NCBI GenBank assembly: GCA_019022495.1
Contig: JAFEKR010000025.1
Location: 248,001-312,000, forward strand
Length of the DNA stretch: 64,000 bases
Source of the DNA: Epichloe hybrida
Taxonomy: Eukaryota; Ascomycota; Sordariomycetes; Hypocreales; Clavicipitaceae
Reading direction: 5' to 3'
Shown piece by piece: positions 44,900 to 57,599 of the stretch. The position numbers and the translations under genes are program-made. Positions within the stretch are counted from its first letter, which is position 1; every line of letters starts with the position of its first letter. The notes under the pieces were generated by a model. It did not search any database, was not told where the DNA came from, and saw nothing but the letters and a program-made list of their open reading frames with translations.

Positions 44900-47800
44900 A
44901 TTATAGATAAAGCCCTAGGCTAAGCACTAAGCACTACTTTATATGTAGTAAGAGTAGCTGCTAGTCTTCTAATTACTCCACTACAGAGCATTAAAAGAAG
45001 AAAGACTACTAGTAAGCTAGTAATATATACTATACACCCCCTTTAGAGAAGAGATTCTAAGTATTTCTTACCTCTTATAAAGGGTAGAATAAGGATAAGC
45101 CTAATAAAGGCTTAGGTAAGAATTAGGAAGTATATCTTATAGCTTATATAGAAGCCGAAGATAATAATAATAATATTAAAGAGCTACTATTAATAGCATA
45201 TCTAAGCATTATATAATTCTTCTGCTCTAGATTATAGACTAACTATAACGCTACTAACGTTAATGTCCTTGCAACCCTTAATAATCAAGCCTTCTAATAT
45301 ATATTCCTTAGGTAAGAGCTTTATAAGCTATAAGAGTGCAATAAAGGCTTGATTTGCTATATCTCTAAAGAACGCTATTCTAAAGAGGTCTTTAGAGGGA
45401 TTATACCTAACACTAGCGCTATAGGAAAGTTAACTATAGGAGAGGTATAAGTAAAGGCTCTATTAAGATTAATGCCTTTATTAAAGGTAACCCCCTATAA
45501 ACCCTAAATTATCACATTTAGCGCTGGATTAGTAGTTACAAGAGGAATCCTTTATGTGCCTATAGAACTTAGGGAGCTTGAATTCTACGTCCTTAACATA
45601 GCTACCCCCTTCCTTTTCTTAATTACTAATATAGATAAAATATAAGTTAAGATTAATAACCTTGCTAACGTACTTATCTAAGGTAACAAGACTATACCTA
45701 TTATGTGATAATAGGGCTATCCTTAGTAGTTACCAGAGCTTTGCACTCGTGTAGTGTAGTATTTCTTGTAGTATTTCTATTTATTTTTATATCTGGCTTA
45801 TAATTAAAGTTATTATCCTAAAAATCACGTGATCTTATAGAGGAAATTTCTTAGAAAAATACTATATATATAGGTGGGTCTAAAAGTGGGCCCTCGCTCC
45901 ACAAATCACAAATACTACATTTGTAGTATTTTTTTAGTACTAAAATGTAGTAAAATGTAGTTTTTCCAATTTGTGGCCTAAGGACCCACTTTTAGGCCCA
46001 CTTTTGTATATAACTACACTGTAGTTTTAAAGTTATCTATTTAAAAATCAAAGTTTTATATCTCTATATATTTTCTAAGATTAGATATGAATTATTTGTT
46101 AGAAAAAAAAAAACTACAAGATGTAGTATAGTACAAAGCTCTGGTAGTTACTAGAAGCAAAAGAAATAGTTGCCTTCTACCTTTTAGAAGGAGATATCTA
46201 TTAATTGTATTGTTAACTTAGTTACCCTTCTGTTTAATGACTTATAAAGATCCTTTACTAAGCTAGTTACGAAGTTAAACGCTAGGTAATTAAGGAATTA
46301 ACTAAAGTCTACTACTATTACTAGATATATAGAAAGGCCCTTAGTTAATTTAAGTTTATAATCAAAGATAACTACGAATTTAACTACAAGATTATTGTTA
46401 ATATTGTGTAAATCAATGGCTAACTAGTACTTTATATTGTTAATTTAGTAACATTGTTCTAGGTAGCCTAATTCCTTAATCTAAGGAAGCAAAAGGCTTA
46501 AGATATCTAGGACGCTATCCGCGAATATTAGATTAATACTTATCTTAGACCTCTAGAATAGATTATACATAACGCTAGTAATAACTTTACTTCCGCTAAG
46601 TTTAAGCACTATACTTAACTAATGTTAATTAAGACTAATAAGATGCTGATTAAAGCCTATAATAGTATTAGAAAGGTTAAGAGATATTATAGACCTTTAC
46701 GCTAAGCTTATAATATTATTATAGACTTAATTAGGATAGAACTTACGCTAGAGTAATACCTTTAAATAGCTATTAAAGTAATTAATAACTCTATAGGCTG
46801 AAATAGTATTATCCTAACCCTACTAGTCTTTAGAGGCTACTTATAAATAATAGATAAGTTACTACTAAGCATCTCTATTATTTAATATACTAAAGTAATT
46901 TATAAAGCCACTAATAAAGTCCGCTACTATCTAGCTTTATAGCAGGTCTGTAATGCCCTTAAAGCCTAGAATAGCCCTAATATAGCACCTATATATTAGC
47001 TACCCCTATAGGCTAATATATATATATAGAGAGAGAAAGGTAGCTAGTATAGCCTATATAAGCTACTTACTACTAATAAAGAGACCTATACTATTAATAT
47101 ACCCCGTAGCCTAGTAAAGTTTTACTTTATAGTAGTAAAGCCTTATTATAAAGACTTATATACTATAGAGGGGCTAGAGTAGTAGGAGATAAAGCCTTAT
47201 AATTTACTAGAGTAATAGCTAAGTAATATAGAGAAAGAAGAAGCTATATAACTAACTACTACTAATAAAAGAGATTCTCTAATAGAAGATAGTAAAGAGC
47301 TATAGGCACTAGCTAAGAGAAAGTAAGGGAGACTAAGGAAGGCCCTTATAGTGTAATTTATAAGTATAGGAGAGTCTAATAAAGAGGCTTATAAAGCCTA
47401 AAAGGCCCTAAGGGGAAGCTATTAAGTTAAAGACTTATTACTACACCCTAAAGGAATAAAAGTAAGGAAAAGAAGACCTTATAGCCCTAAGAAGGATATT
47501 AGTTTAGTTTAGCTTTATGTACTTATAAATAAAGACTAGGAGAAGGCCTTTATTTAAGAGGTTATAACTAGAGGGATACTAAGCATAGCATTTCTTATAG
47601 CGAAGGAAGAGGCTAATTAGAACCTTGCCCTTTAGCTTTGCTAAGAAGGAAGGATTATAACCCTAGGAAAACCCTTTAAGTAATCTAATTAAGCTAAGAT
47701 TAATGCTTTATAAGCTTGTAATATGTTTAAATTTATTAAGTTTAACCTAGTGAAGCATAAAGGTTATAGAATCTTTGATTCTTATATGGTTAGAGAGATT

Positions 47801-49200
47801 AAAGGCAAAGGAATGGACTTACTGTATGAGAAATCTTGTCTTGTTATATAAGGCTATAATGATAAAGGAAAGGAATTTATCCTAACGCAATCGCTAACAA
47901 TATAACAAGCAAGCTAACGCCTTATTATAGCTATTGCTTTATTATTAAAAAGAAAAGGTATTTACCTTTGGATTCGCGATATTACGCAAGCCTACACTCA
48001 ATCGCATATAATGCTAATAAGGCTAATTATTATAAGACTGCTAAAGTAAATTATATATCTCTTTCCGGAAGGGACTATAATTAAATTAATTAGACCTCTT
48101 TACAGGATCGCAAAGGCTAGAACCCACTAGTGGGTAATATACTTCTATTACTATAGGGATAACCTTAATATAATAACCTTAACTTATAACCCTTGCTTAT
48201 TAATCATAGCCCTAAATAATAAGAATCTCTTTAGTATTATTAGAATGTAAACTAATAATATATTAGGACTAAGTAATAATAACTTCTTCTAAAAAGAAGA
48301 GAAAGAGCTTTAGAAGGCTAATTTTATAGCTAAAGAAAAGCAATGATTAACCACTAAGAATCCCCTTATCTTTAACGGTTACATCTTAACCTAAAACACT
48401 AATAACTTACTAATATTAACCTAGAAAGGCTAGAGTTAGAAGATTAAGGAAGTTAATCCTTAATCCCTAATAGTAAAGTAAGACTACGTAAAATAATAAG
48501 CCTAAGGAAGCTATATTATAACTATATATTAACTAGAAGCTTCCTATAACCTATTAATTATAGCTTAATACTAAGAACCCTCTAGGGAAGATATCACATG
48601 CCTTAATAAATGCCTTAAGTAGTAGATTAAGAATTAATAACACGGACTATAATATATTCCTTTAGTTCTTAAAGAGGTAAAACTCTTTGTGTTTATAAAT
48701 GGATTACTTGCTAATAATAAGGATCTAAGCTCATAGATTAGATATGTGATTATAATTAGTAACAAGATAATATAAGATAATAATACCTTTATTATAAAAG
48801 GTAATATTATTATGTATAGCTTAATAAAAAGCAAGAGAGTTACTCGTAGCGCGCTTGCCTCTAAGTTATATAGTATAGTTTAAGGCGTAGACATTACCTA
48901 CGCAATTTTCACAACTCTACATTAGATCACGGATTAATTAAAGATACCTTGAATTCTTACGATTCTCTGTACTAATTCTTTTTTATTATATAAATATCTT
49001 ATAAAGCTAGGAACCATAAAGGAGAAGAGACTAATAATTAATATTATAGCTCTTTGTTAATTATACGAAAGGCATAAGATCTACGAAGTTAGATAGATTA
49101 ATAGTAATAATAATCTAGCGGATGTAATAACAAAAGTATTACTAAATTTATTACTTTTCTCTTTAATTAATTTAAACAAATTAATAATTCGTGTTAAAGG
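44900..49200 (+). pseudogene. RIP-degraded Copia family 1 gag-pol
   Basis: Readable pieces, all with in-frame stops: a CCHC knuckle remnant near 44930-45000; a protease-like FRGIIPNTSA patch near 45397; an integrase remnant near 46270-46740 (LINTYLRPLE-like, then HNASNNF); a reverse transcriptase remnant near 47960-48400 (WIRDITQAYTQS; KLIRPLYRIAKARTHW; later PLIFNGYILT); and RNase H near 48600-48960. Stops replace Gln, Trp and Arg. It cannot make protein. Confidence 0.8.
45734..46143. mobile_element. hAT-like MITE, copy 1 (410 bp)
   Basis: Ends CAGAGCTTTG...CAAAGCTCTG, flanked by the 8-bp duplication GTAGTTAC (45726-45733 and 46144-46151). It lies inside the Copia pol remnant. An internal inverted pair (GTGGGTCTAAAAGTGGG and CCCACTTTTAGGCCCAC) suggests a folded transcript or an internal terminal-repeat relic. 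Confidence 0.9.
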
Positions 49201-49399
49201 ATAGGTAAAGAGACCTATGATATTAAGGGATAGGAGCTTAGGCAAGGACTAACGGATTAATTCAATTAACTAATGCTATAATGGCTAATTAGGATAACGG
49301 ATTCCTATTAAGGGATTTACTTATATATACTTTCCTTTAATCTAATTTTTATTACGTTTTTAAGCTCTTTAGCCACAAAGGAAAAAGAGAGATTACTAG

Positions 49400-49656
49400 T
49401 GTTAATTCCTTTAGATCTTTATTAGTTCAATTGTAGCCAAAGACTAGACTAATTGTAGGTCTGGCGCGATGCACGTGATATAATTGGCTGCATTAATTCG
49501 CCACCCCCTTTTATGCCTTACATACGGATTTCGCTTACTTTTCTAGCATCTAGACTTTCCCTCTCTTCTCCCTCTTTCCTAGCTAACTAACTAATTATCA
49601 TTGACTTTAATTTATACGGGATTTATTACCTACGCAGGACCTTGGTGAATCCAACA
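49400..49656 (+). repeat. Copia family 1 3' LTR
   Basis: 257 bp, TGTTAATTCCTTTAGATC...GAATCCAACA. Confidence 0.88.
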
Positions 49657-50102
49657 ATAGTACCTTTTTATATATTAATAAAAGGTAGTTAAAATAGTAT
49701 CTAGACTAGGAGGTTTATATTTAAAGAAAAGGAGTAGTTAGTATTTAACTAGCTAAAAGATACCTTTTAGTAAGTACTATTACTCTAATACTATAACCTA
49801 AGTTAGGTAGTGTATATTAAGATAAATACCTTAATTTTTATAATAGTAAGAATCCTATCTTAGTAAGATAATAAAGGCTATTAGTATCTAGTACCCTTTT
49901 AGTTAAGGAAGTTTATAAATACTAAATATAACTATAGTATAGCTAATTAAGAGCTACTTATTATAGTAAAGTTATTTAAATACTAGTAATATTATATTAA
50001 AGGTATAGAGATACTTATAAAGGTCCTATTAGACTATTATAACCTATAGACCTTTATAAGGTAGTAAAAGCTAAATAGAAAATAGGTATAATAGTATATA
50101 TT
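49657..50102 (+). pseudogene. Ty3/gypsy RT-RNase H fragment
   Basis: Degraded translation near 49940-50080 recalls the gypsy RNase H sequence (NKELLAIVKAF-like, then VLLDYYNLxTF and KLNRKxV, where family members have KLNxRQAxW). Ends are set by the flanking Copia LTRs. It is unlike either Copia family. Confidence 0.55.
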
Positions 50103-50408
50103 TATTGGATTCACAGGGTATTGAATTTAATGTAATACAGTCGTGAGCCCGAAGAATAGTATTGTCATTGATTATCTATTCTAGGCTACGTTATCTATTG
50201 TTATGATTAATTAAGTTGTTAGAAAAGAGAGGTAAAAGCTAGAAGTTATAATATATAAAGGGAAAAGGGGTTACGCGTTTATATCCCTATATTTCCTAGC
50301 TAATTAACGTGCTAGGTTATGGGTTATGTATGGGGTCCGCGCGCAGCCTAAGCTTCTGCTAGGTAATTGCGGCTATGATACGCGATTGATATCACCTTTG
50401 TTCTAACA
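50103..50408 (-). repeat. Copia family 2 3' LTR
   Basis: 306 bp; TATTGGATTCAC at the left, TTGTTCTAACA at the right. Confidence 0.85.
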
Positions 50409-50899
50409 CTAGAACTTCTCTCTTTTAATATAATTATTAACGCGCGATATTAATTACAGAAATAAAAAAGAAAGATAGATTAAGGATATAATTAATAGGG
50501 GATATAAGGAAAAGAACTTATAGCCTATCTAGGTATATAGTTGCTAATAAAAGGGAAATAATAATCTTGCTTAGCTTGTAAGCCTATGTAAGGATAAGTA
50601 GGTCCTTCTAAATCCCTTCTTTTCCTTAAAGTAATATATATACCACACTATAGCACGTATATAATATCTTCCTCCTCCTTAGTAATACCTTTATCCTCCT
50701 ACACACTGCTATTAATTTCTATAGTCTACTAGGAGGGCCTAGTAGGCTAGTGTAGTTATAGCCACTAGGGATATTAACTATAGGGGTATAGATCCCCTAT
50801 GTATTACTATCTTATCCCTATAGCTATCCTCCTAGAGGATTACCTTTTCCTCTTACTATATATATATTACGCGTAGGTAACCTATCCCTTTATCTAGAT

Positions 50900-53800
50900 A
50901 GTTATCTAGTTAGTTAAGATAAAGCTCTTAAGGGCCTTATTAGGTAATGCCTTTGTAAAAGCATTAGCTAGGTTATTCTCTTTATTAATCCATTAGATCT
51001 TATAGAGTTCTTAGCGTTTATATAACTATTAAAGGGCTATAATATTAATTATTAGGCGTTTCTCCTTTATTATACTAAGCTTAATAAGGCACTTATATAA
51101 GGAGTATAAATCTATATATATAATAACTAGAATCTTTAGGAGCTTTAGTTAGTTAGTAACTAAGTTTAGGGTAGTTATAATTATATAAGCTATATTAACA
51201 CTAGCTACTATACTATAGTATATATTCTAGTTATAAGGATAGGTTCTAGTTATTAGTAAAGGATTTATCTATAAAGGCAAAGAGCTTTACCTTCTTAAGG
51301 TTAATTAGGATAAATATTAGACCTTTCTCTAGGTAATTTATCTACTACTTTAGGCAGTAATTAAGGGCTTTTATATCCTCTAGGGTTAGCTCCTAGTATT
51401 ATATAGTAGTAGATAGGTTAAAGTAAGCCTTTAGTTAGTAGATTAAGGTAATATAAGCGCCTTAGGCCCTTTACTTAATATATTTGCGCTTTAAGTTAGT
51501 TATTAGAACTAACTCTAACTTATTACTCTACCCTTTCTACTAGATCTTAATAGTATTATTCTCTAGTAAGATAATACTACTATTAAACATAAGAGGGTAG
51601 TCCTAAGTTAGGAATTACTTTAGCTTTATATTAAAGCTTACTATAGTAAGCTAGGTCTTTTCCTTCTTAGAGAACTTCTTATCTAAGAGGCTAATTATAT
51701 TATTAGTTTATATTCTAATATAGGTAAAGTTAGGGCTTTCCTTTGTAGTTATAAGTAGGCAGGGATTATATATAGAGGTTTCTATCTAGAGGTTCTCTTT
51801 ATAATGCTTATAATATATAACCTACTAATATGTTCCTACCTTTATAAGCCTATAGAGGGGTTTTATAACCCTTAAGATTATACTAGGCAGGTAGAGATAC
51901 CGTATCTAAATTAGCAAGCGCGCTAGGATTAGCCGCTCTAGTAATATATAGGCCTATATATAAGCCTAATAGATATCTCTTAGCTAGATAAGGAATTTCC
52001 TTAATCTTACTAACAGGGCTATTGTGAGGATAAGACATTAGCTTGCGCGTTAAATTATTAGGGCCTATGTAAGAATAGCTTGTTTCCCTTTATCCTTATA
52101 CCCTTAGATTATAAGGCATGACTTTTTATAGGGTTCTGTTATCTTACTCTTAATCTTATTAATAATCCAGGAATTAAAGATTTGAATTCCACTATATTCT
52201 TCCTTATTAAATATAATAAATTTAAACACACCTTACTTAATTAGAGTGTTAATTTCTACTTTTATTAATAGCTTAAAAGGTTTGCTAGGGGTCTTAATAA
52301 TTCCTTCCTTACGTAGCTTAATTATAAGAGCTAGGTTACTATATTCTTTTGCTAATAGGAAGGTATTAGCACCTTAAGGTATTATAGGAGAGTTCTTCCG
52401 TGGCCTTCTATATCCTTACTTTAGTAGTATTAGCAGCACTATATTCTTATTATAGGCCTCTTGCCCTTTTTCTCCTTTCTCTTTACTAAGCTTTACTATC
52501 TTCTTTACACTAGGATTATTATAGTAAGGCTTAATAGATATTAACCTAAAGGTCTTTAGGCCTCTAGGCATATTAAGTATATAGCTTTCTCTAGTAATTA
52601 CTAGTAGCTTATATAGACCTACCTATCCCTTACTTTCTTACTAGACCTTAACCTTTAATCTAAGTAATAAGCTAAGGGTCTTTAAGGTATCTAGGCTATT
52701 ACGTTTAGTAAGGGCCTTATTAACCTTCTAGATAGCGTAAAGTCTCTTAATCTCTTTAGTAGCCTTCTATACTATAATTACACGCTATATAATATTAGGC
52801 GATAGCGGGGACTTATTTATTATATATAGGTAGGCTCTAAAGATAAGGAGGGTTAGGATAAGACTATTAGGGCCTGTGGTATTATTTAGGGCCTTAATTA
52901 CTATTTAAAAGGTAATAGGTTCTAGTATTATAGGGCATTCATGTCTAATTATATTATAAGCTCTTTAGAGCAGCCTATAATACCTTTTAACCTTCCCTAT
53001 ACTATAGTATACCTTAATAAGGACTTCCTTAATTAAAATTAACATTAAAGCTATAAATTATCTAAATTTATTGCTATAGAAGTTTATTCTAGCATCTATA
53101 ATAATAAAGTCTAGGGGGCCTAGGTAAGTATTAATCTAGCATATTCAGAGGGCTTCCTAGGTTATTTTCATAGAGATATTATTAAGGAATTTCGCTATAT
53201 TAAACGCTATAGCTATATTTACAGCGTGAAGTGTAGGGCGGTTGCTATCTAGGTAGAAGATATTTACTATTACTTTGTAATTAAAGCTATACTTATCCTT
53301 AAGGGTAAACTTAAAGCAATTAGGGCTATCTATATACATTTAGCATTAGTAGTAAATCCTTATTAGCTCCCTAATAGCTTTAATATTAATATTATACCCT
53401 AATCTATAGAGAACCTTATATAGACATTAGATCAATAGATGCCTAAAGCAGCAATATAATTACCATAGCTTGCCTTCTATAAGGTAGCTCTAAGCAACTA
53501 CTTCTTCTTTCTATATAAGAAGCATCTAGGCGTGGCCTTATTTACGTATAATAAGGACTTTAATATTTCCTTATTACAGCGTGTTCTTAGAGATATTAAA
53601 GTTAATCTTTAGATAGTCTATATTATTAAGGGATAAGAGAAATAAGGTGTTTATAAGGATAACCTAAAAGAGAATGTTTCTAAAGGGAGTAAGCATATTA
53701 GCTAATCTAAGCGCAATAATTAGGTCTCCCACGCCAAACCTAACTAATGCCTTTTTCTCTATTAATTCATTAAGCTATAATGTAAGTATCTAATATTATA

Positions 53801-54330
53801 AAGCAAGGAATTAAGGGTGCCCTACTGTAGAGAACTTTACGGCTCCTATATCAGGCATAATCCCTTAGAATGTCGCATAGGAATAGCGATCTTCTAACAT
53901 AAACATCGCTAGGGCTTTATTTATAAGTTCCTGCTAAAAGGGGTCTTCTTTACTTAGGCTATAATACGCTGCTTACCTTATTAGGAATTAAACCGTTCTT
54001 TCGCCATTAATCTAGGTTCTGTAAGTAAAGAAGCTTATAGGTACTAGCCTGTCTGTATTATTAGGGCCGTTATTAAATCTAATGCTCTTCATATACTAAG
54101 CGATTTTATTATTAATAAGGGATGGAGACTTATAGTCTCCTTCGTACTATATAAGGAATAAATGATATAAGTTATTAGTTAGGTCCGTAAGGTAGTGATT
54201 CTTAAAGCATTAAAACGCCTTCTTATAGTTCTCTTTAGGGTGCTTAGATAACTAGCATCCTTCTTTACTATATATATAGCACTTCTTTATATAAGGATTA
54301 CCTCCTCTTCCTTATAGTTTCAAGGGGTAT
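50900..54330 (-). pseudogene. RIP-degraded Copia family 2 gag-pol
   Basis: On the minus strand: a CCHC remnant near 54320-54240 (RKCYIYSKEGC), a protease-like GIMPDIGA patch near 53850, and an integrase remnant at 53339-53000, including a 60-codon uninterrupted piece (IVNIFYLDSNRPTLHAVNIA) followed by TYLGPLDFIIIDARINF. Reverse transcriptase remnants follow near 52.3-51.7 kb. Stops interrupt all other parts. Confidence 0.75.
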
Positions 54331-56481
54331 TAGGTCTCTTTTCCCTTCCTGTTATATCTTTGGTTAGTCTAGAATTACTCTAGGGTTGTAGCTTTAGTTA
54401 GGAATTATTAATAGTTCTTCTTCTTTTCCTTAATAAGATAGAGGGTTATTCTAATCTATTTACAAAACTCTTATAGTCTATCTAGCGGATCTATAATCAC
54501 TCCTTTACACTCTAGAATACTATAACAAGCTCTAATAAGTTAATTCCAGAGTACCCTTTTAGTTTAGCTCACTTTAGGCATTACTTATTATAAGATAGCT
54601 AGTCTTTCTGTAAGTTCATTAAAGTATTTAATTATTAACTTGCTTAGGTTATTATTTATTATTCCTTATAGGGAAGTGTTATTCCACTCTAGCAAATATC
54701 TTTGCTATATATCCTTAGTTTTAAATCATTCTCTTATATACCTAATAAGCATTAGGAGATCTTATAGTTATCTAGGTTTAGAGAGGTAGTTTACATAGTA
54801 TTATAGTGCTTTACCTTTAAGTATAACCTTAAAAGTATAACTAGCTTATTTAGGCTAGATATTAAGTAACTTACACTTCCTATAGAATGTTTAAAGCTTT
54901 AATTTAAGGACATTATAGTTATTAGCGCTATAAAGTTACTCTTTAGGGTATACCTTAAATAGGTTAATAATTTACTTTAGTAAAGGTCTCTAAGTCTATA
55001 GGGGTCCTCTAGATATCTCCCTTTATATCCATAGAAGGGGTAGTAAGGTCTTTAGGAAGTAAGAGGGCAGCTTTATAGGCAGCACCCTTAGGGCTTATTA
55101 TTCCCTCTAATCCTCCTCTTCCTTATATTAGAAAGGAGGAATTATAGCTCTTTAAGCTATACTAACAGGGGCACTACTAGCCCTAGATAGTATAGGTTAC
55201 CTCTATTAGTAATTCTCCTATTCAGGGGCATTATTAGTAGTATTACTAGGGTAATACTACTTACTTACCTCTAGTAAAGGTATAGGCAGGGGAGTTACCC
55301 GCAGCTACTTGCAAATAGTATCCTTAGGTAATCTTAAATCTAAGTTAATTAACCTTCCTAGGGGAGATTAGCTAGGCCTTCCTAGAGGGGATTAACTTAG
55401 TCTTCCTAGGGGAGTCTGGCTTATTAATCCTTTTAATAGTAATTATACTAACAAACAGGGTAATAGGGTAGGTTACCTAGTTCTAATATTACTATTATCT
55501 AGTAGATTATAGAAAAACTCTTTATTCTATAAGTTCTTTTAGAAGCCTATATACTTCTTCCTAGCCTCTTTAATTTCTTTAAGAGTCTAAAATCTAAATT
55601 CTTCTTAGTTTACTACTTCTTTAAGGTCATTTACTATCTTAGTGCCTCTTCTAACAGTTATATACACTCTATTATAAAAAAGATAGTCTTAAAGTCTATT
55701 TTATAAAAGGTCTCTCCCTTCTATAAACTTATCCCTTAACTATTCGTAGAAGTTATTACTAAATTTAAAGAATAGTATTCTTCTAAATAACCCTCACTCC
55801 TTATATTATTCAGTCTTTATAAGGATATAAAGACTAATTTCCTTAGGAGTTATTATCTCTTTATATTTAGAACTTCCTATTTATTAGAGTAGTTCTTTTA
55901 TAATATATTATTAAAGCCTTATAAAGATATAGGGGTATAGGTTAGTGTAAATAGGGGTTTTTCCTTTATTAAGGTATTTATTACTATCTCCTATCTTAAC
56001 GCCTTCCATAGCATTATTATAGCTATTAGTCTTACTAGGAACTCTAAATTAACTAGAGGTCCTAGATAGTCTAGCTACATCTAATATTCTAATTAATTAA
56101 GGGAGGTAAATCTTATAATATAAGGAGAAAAAGGGTATAACTATAATTATATAACGTGTTTTAGATATAAAGGATCGCGAGGCAAGGCAGTTAACTTTAA
56201 ATATATAATAAAACACATAACAAAGAAAGACAAGGGGATAGCTTAGCTACTAGTATTAAACCTTTCTTTATTATTTCAGAGTCTATATAGATATAGATAT
56301 TAATACCAAAGTAAGAAAAGAGCTATATTATACCTTTCTATTAGCATAACTTATTATTAAACATAGCCCTCCTATTACATAAGGCAAGTTGTCGTTAGAT
56401 AAGCTACCTCTTCTAATTAACCTTGCTAATCTGCGGTGTTTAAAGACTACGTAGTTATCTGTGAAGGTAACCACTAATTAG

Positions 56482-56789
56482 TATTAGATTCATAGGGTAT
56501 TAAATTCAATATAATACAGTCGTAAGCCCAAAGAATAGTATCGTCATCAATTATCTATTCTAGGCTACGTTATTTGTTATTATAATTAATTAAGTTATAG
56601 GAAAAAGAGAGGTAAAAAGCTAGAAGTTATAATACATAAAGGGAAAAGGGGTTACGCGTTTGTGTCCCCACATTTCCTAGCCAATCAACGTGCTAGGTTA
56701 TGGGTCACGTGTAGGGTCCGCGCGCGGCCCGAGCTTCTACCGGGTAATTACGGCTGCGACGCGCGATTGATATCACCTTTGTTCTAACA
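56482..56789 (-). repeat. Copia family 2 5' LTR
   Basis: 308 bp; TATTAGATTCATAGGG at the left and TTGTTCTAACA at the right. It keeps more CpG (GCGCGCGGCCCGAGC) than the copy at 50103. Confidence 0.85.
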
Positions 56790-57242
56790 ATAATATTAAA
56801 AAACATAAAAAAGAAACGAATTTTATTTTATTAATATTTTAAAAACCCTTTAAACACTAAATAACTAAAAAGTCTAGCTTTTTCTATAGTAATTTACTTA
56901 TAAATACTTATATTTATATTATATTAATTTATTACTTATTTATTTTTAATTAAACTTTAACATTAATAATATTTTAAGTTATAAAGTAATAAAAGTAATA
57001 TATATAAGCTATTATAAGCTATTATAAGCTATTATAAGCTATTATAAGCTATTATAAGCTATTATAAGCTATTATAAGCTATTATATTAACTATATATAC
57101 CTTATAATTAAGGAATTTACTTAAAACTAAAAAAAATAAAAAAAAATATAAAACAATACAAATAATACATGTATTGTATTGTATTGTAAAATTTTGGATG
57201 TATTGTATTGTGTAATGTATTGTATTGTATTGCAATGCTCTG
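56790..57242. other. right arm of the hAT element
   Basis: AT-rich and non-coding. Contains the 10-bp tandem repeat at 57005-57084 and the TATTG arrays of the right end. Confidence 0.55.
57005..57084. repeat. 10-bp tandem repeat (ATTATAAGCT)n
   Basis: Seven perfect units plus partial flanking units. Confidence 0.9.
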
Positions 57243-57599
57243 CTAAAGAGCTTAAAAACGTAATAAAAAGCAGATTAAAGGAAAGTGTATATAAGTGAAT
57301 CCCTTAATAGGAATCCGCTGCTCTAATTAGCCGTTGCGGCATCGGTTAATTGATTTAATCCGTTAGTCCTTACCTAAGTTCCTATCCCCTAATATCGCAG
57401 GTCTCTTTACTTATCTTTTAACACGAATTATTAATTCGTTTAAATTAATCAAAGAGGAAAGTAATAAATTTAGTAATGCTTTTGTTATTATATCCGCCGG
57501 ATTATTGTTGCTATTAATCTACTTAACTTTATAGATCTTATGCCTCTTATATAATTAATAAAGAGCTATAATATTAATTATTAGTCTCTTCTCCTTTGT

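Larger units (their letters stand above)
42485..49656 (+). mobile_element. Ty1/Copia family 1 element, two LTRs (7.2 kb)
   Basis: LTRs at 42485-42740 and 49400-49656 enclose 6.66 kb that includes a 410-bp MITE. The polypurine tract AAAGGAAAAAGAGAGA is just before the 3' LTR. Pol motifs run in Copia order (protease, integrase, reverse transcriptase, RNase H) and are all broken. The 5-bp flanks differ (ATTAA and ATAGT), and the left flank is hAT DNA while the right is gypsy DNA, suggesting exchange between copies rather than one clean insertion. Confidence 0.85.
50103..56789 (-). mobile_element. Ty1/Copia family 2 element, two LTRs (6.7 kb)
   Basis: The 3' LTR is at 50103-50408 and the 5' LTR at 56482-56789, both reversed. 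GGTAACCACTAATTAG next to the 5' LTR is the primer-binding region reversed, and CTAGAACTTCTCTCTTTT next to the 3' LTR is the polypurine tract reversed. Internal DNA has Copia pol remnants. The 5-bp flanks (ATATT and ATAAT) do not match exactly. Confidence 0.85.
41636..57242. mobile_element. hAT-type element enclosing nested insertions (15.6 kb)
   Basis: Ends are perfect 10-bp inverted repeats, CAGAGCATTG at 41636 and CAATGCTCTG ending at 57242, flanked by a perfect 8-bp duplication CTAAAGAG (41628-41635 and 57243-57250). Eight-base duplications and CAG-type ends are hAT hallmarks. The host site is Copia family 1 (reverse), unbroken in the sister copy near 49370. Arrays of TATTG/CAATA lie just inside both ends. 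No transposase is recognisable; what is not later insertion (41636-42484 and 56790-57242) is AT-rich and non-coding. Confidence 0.8.

Noticed and set aside
48634..48834. 66-codon minus frame in the AT-rich block
   Set aside because: Antisense to the Copia RNase H remnant; Ile/Leu-rich translation of AT-rich DNA.
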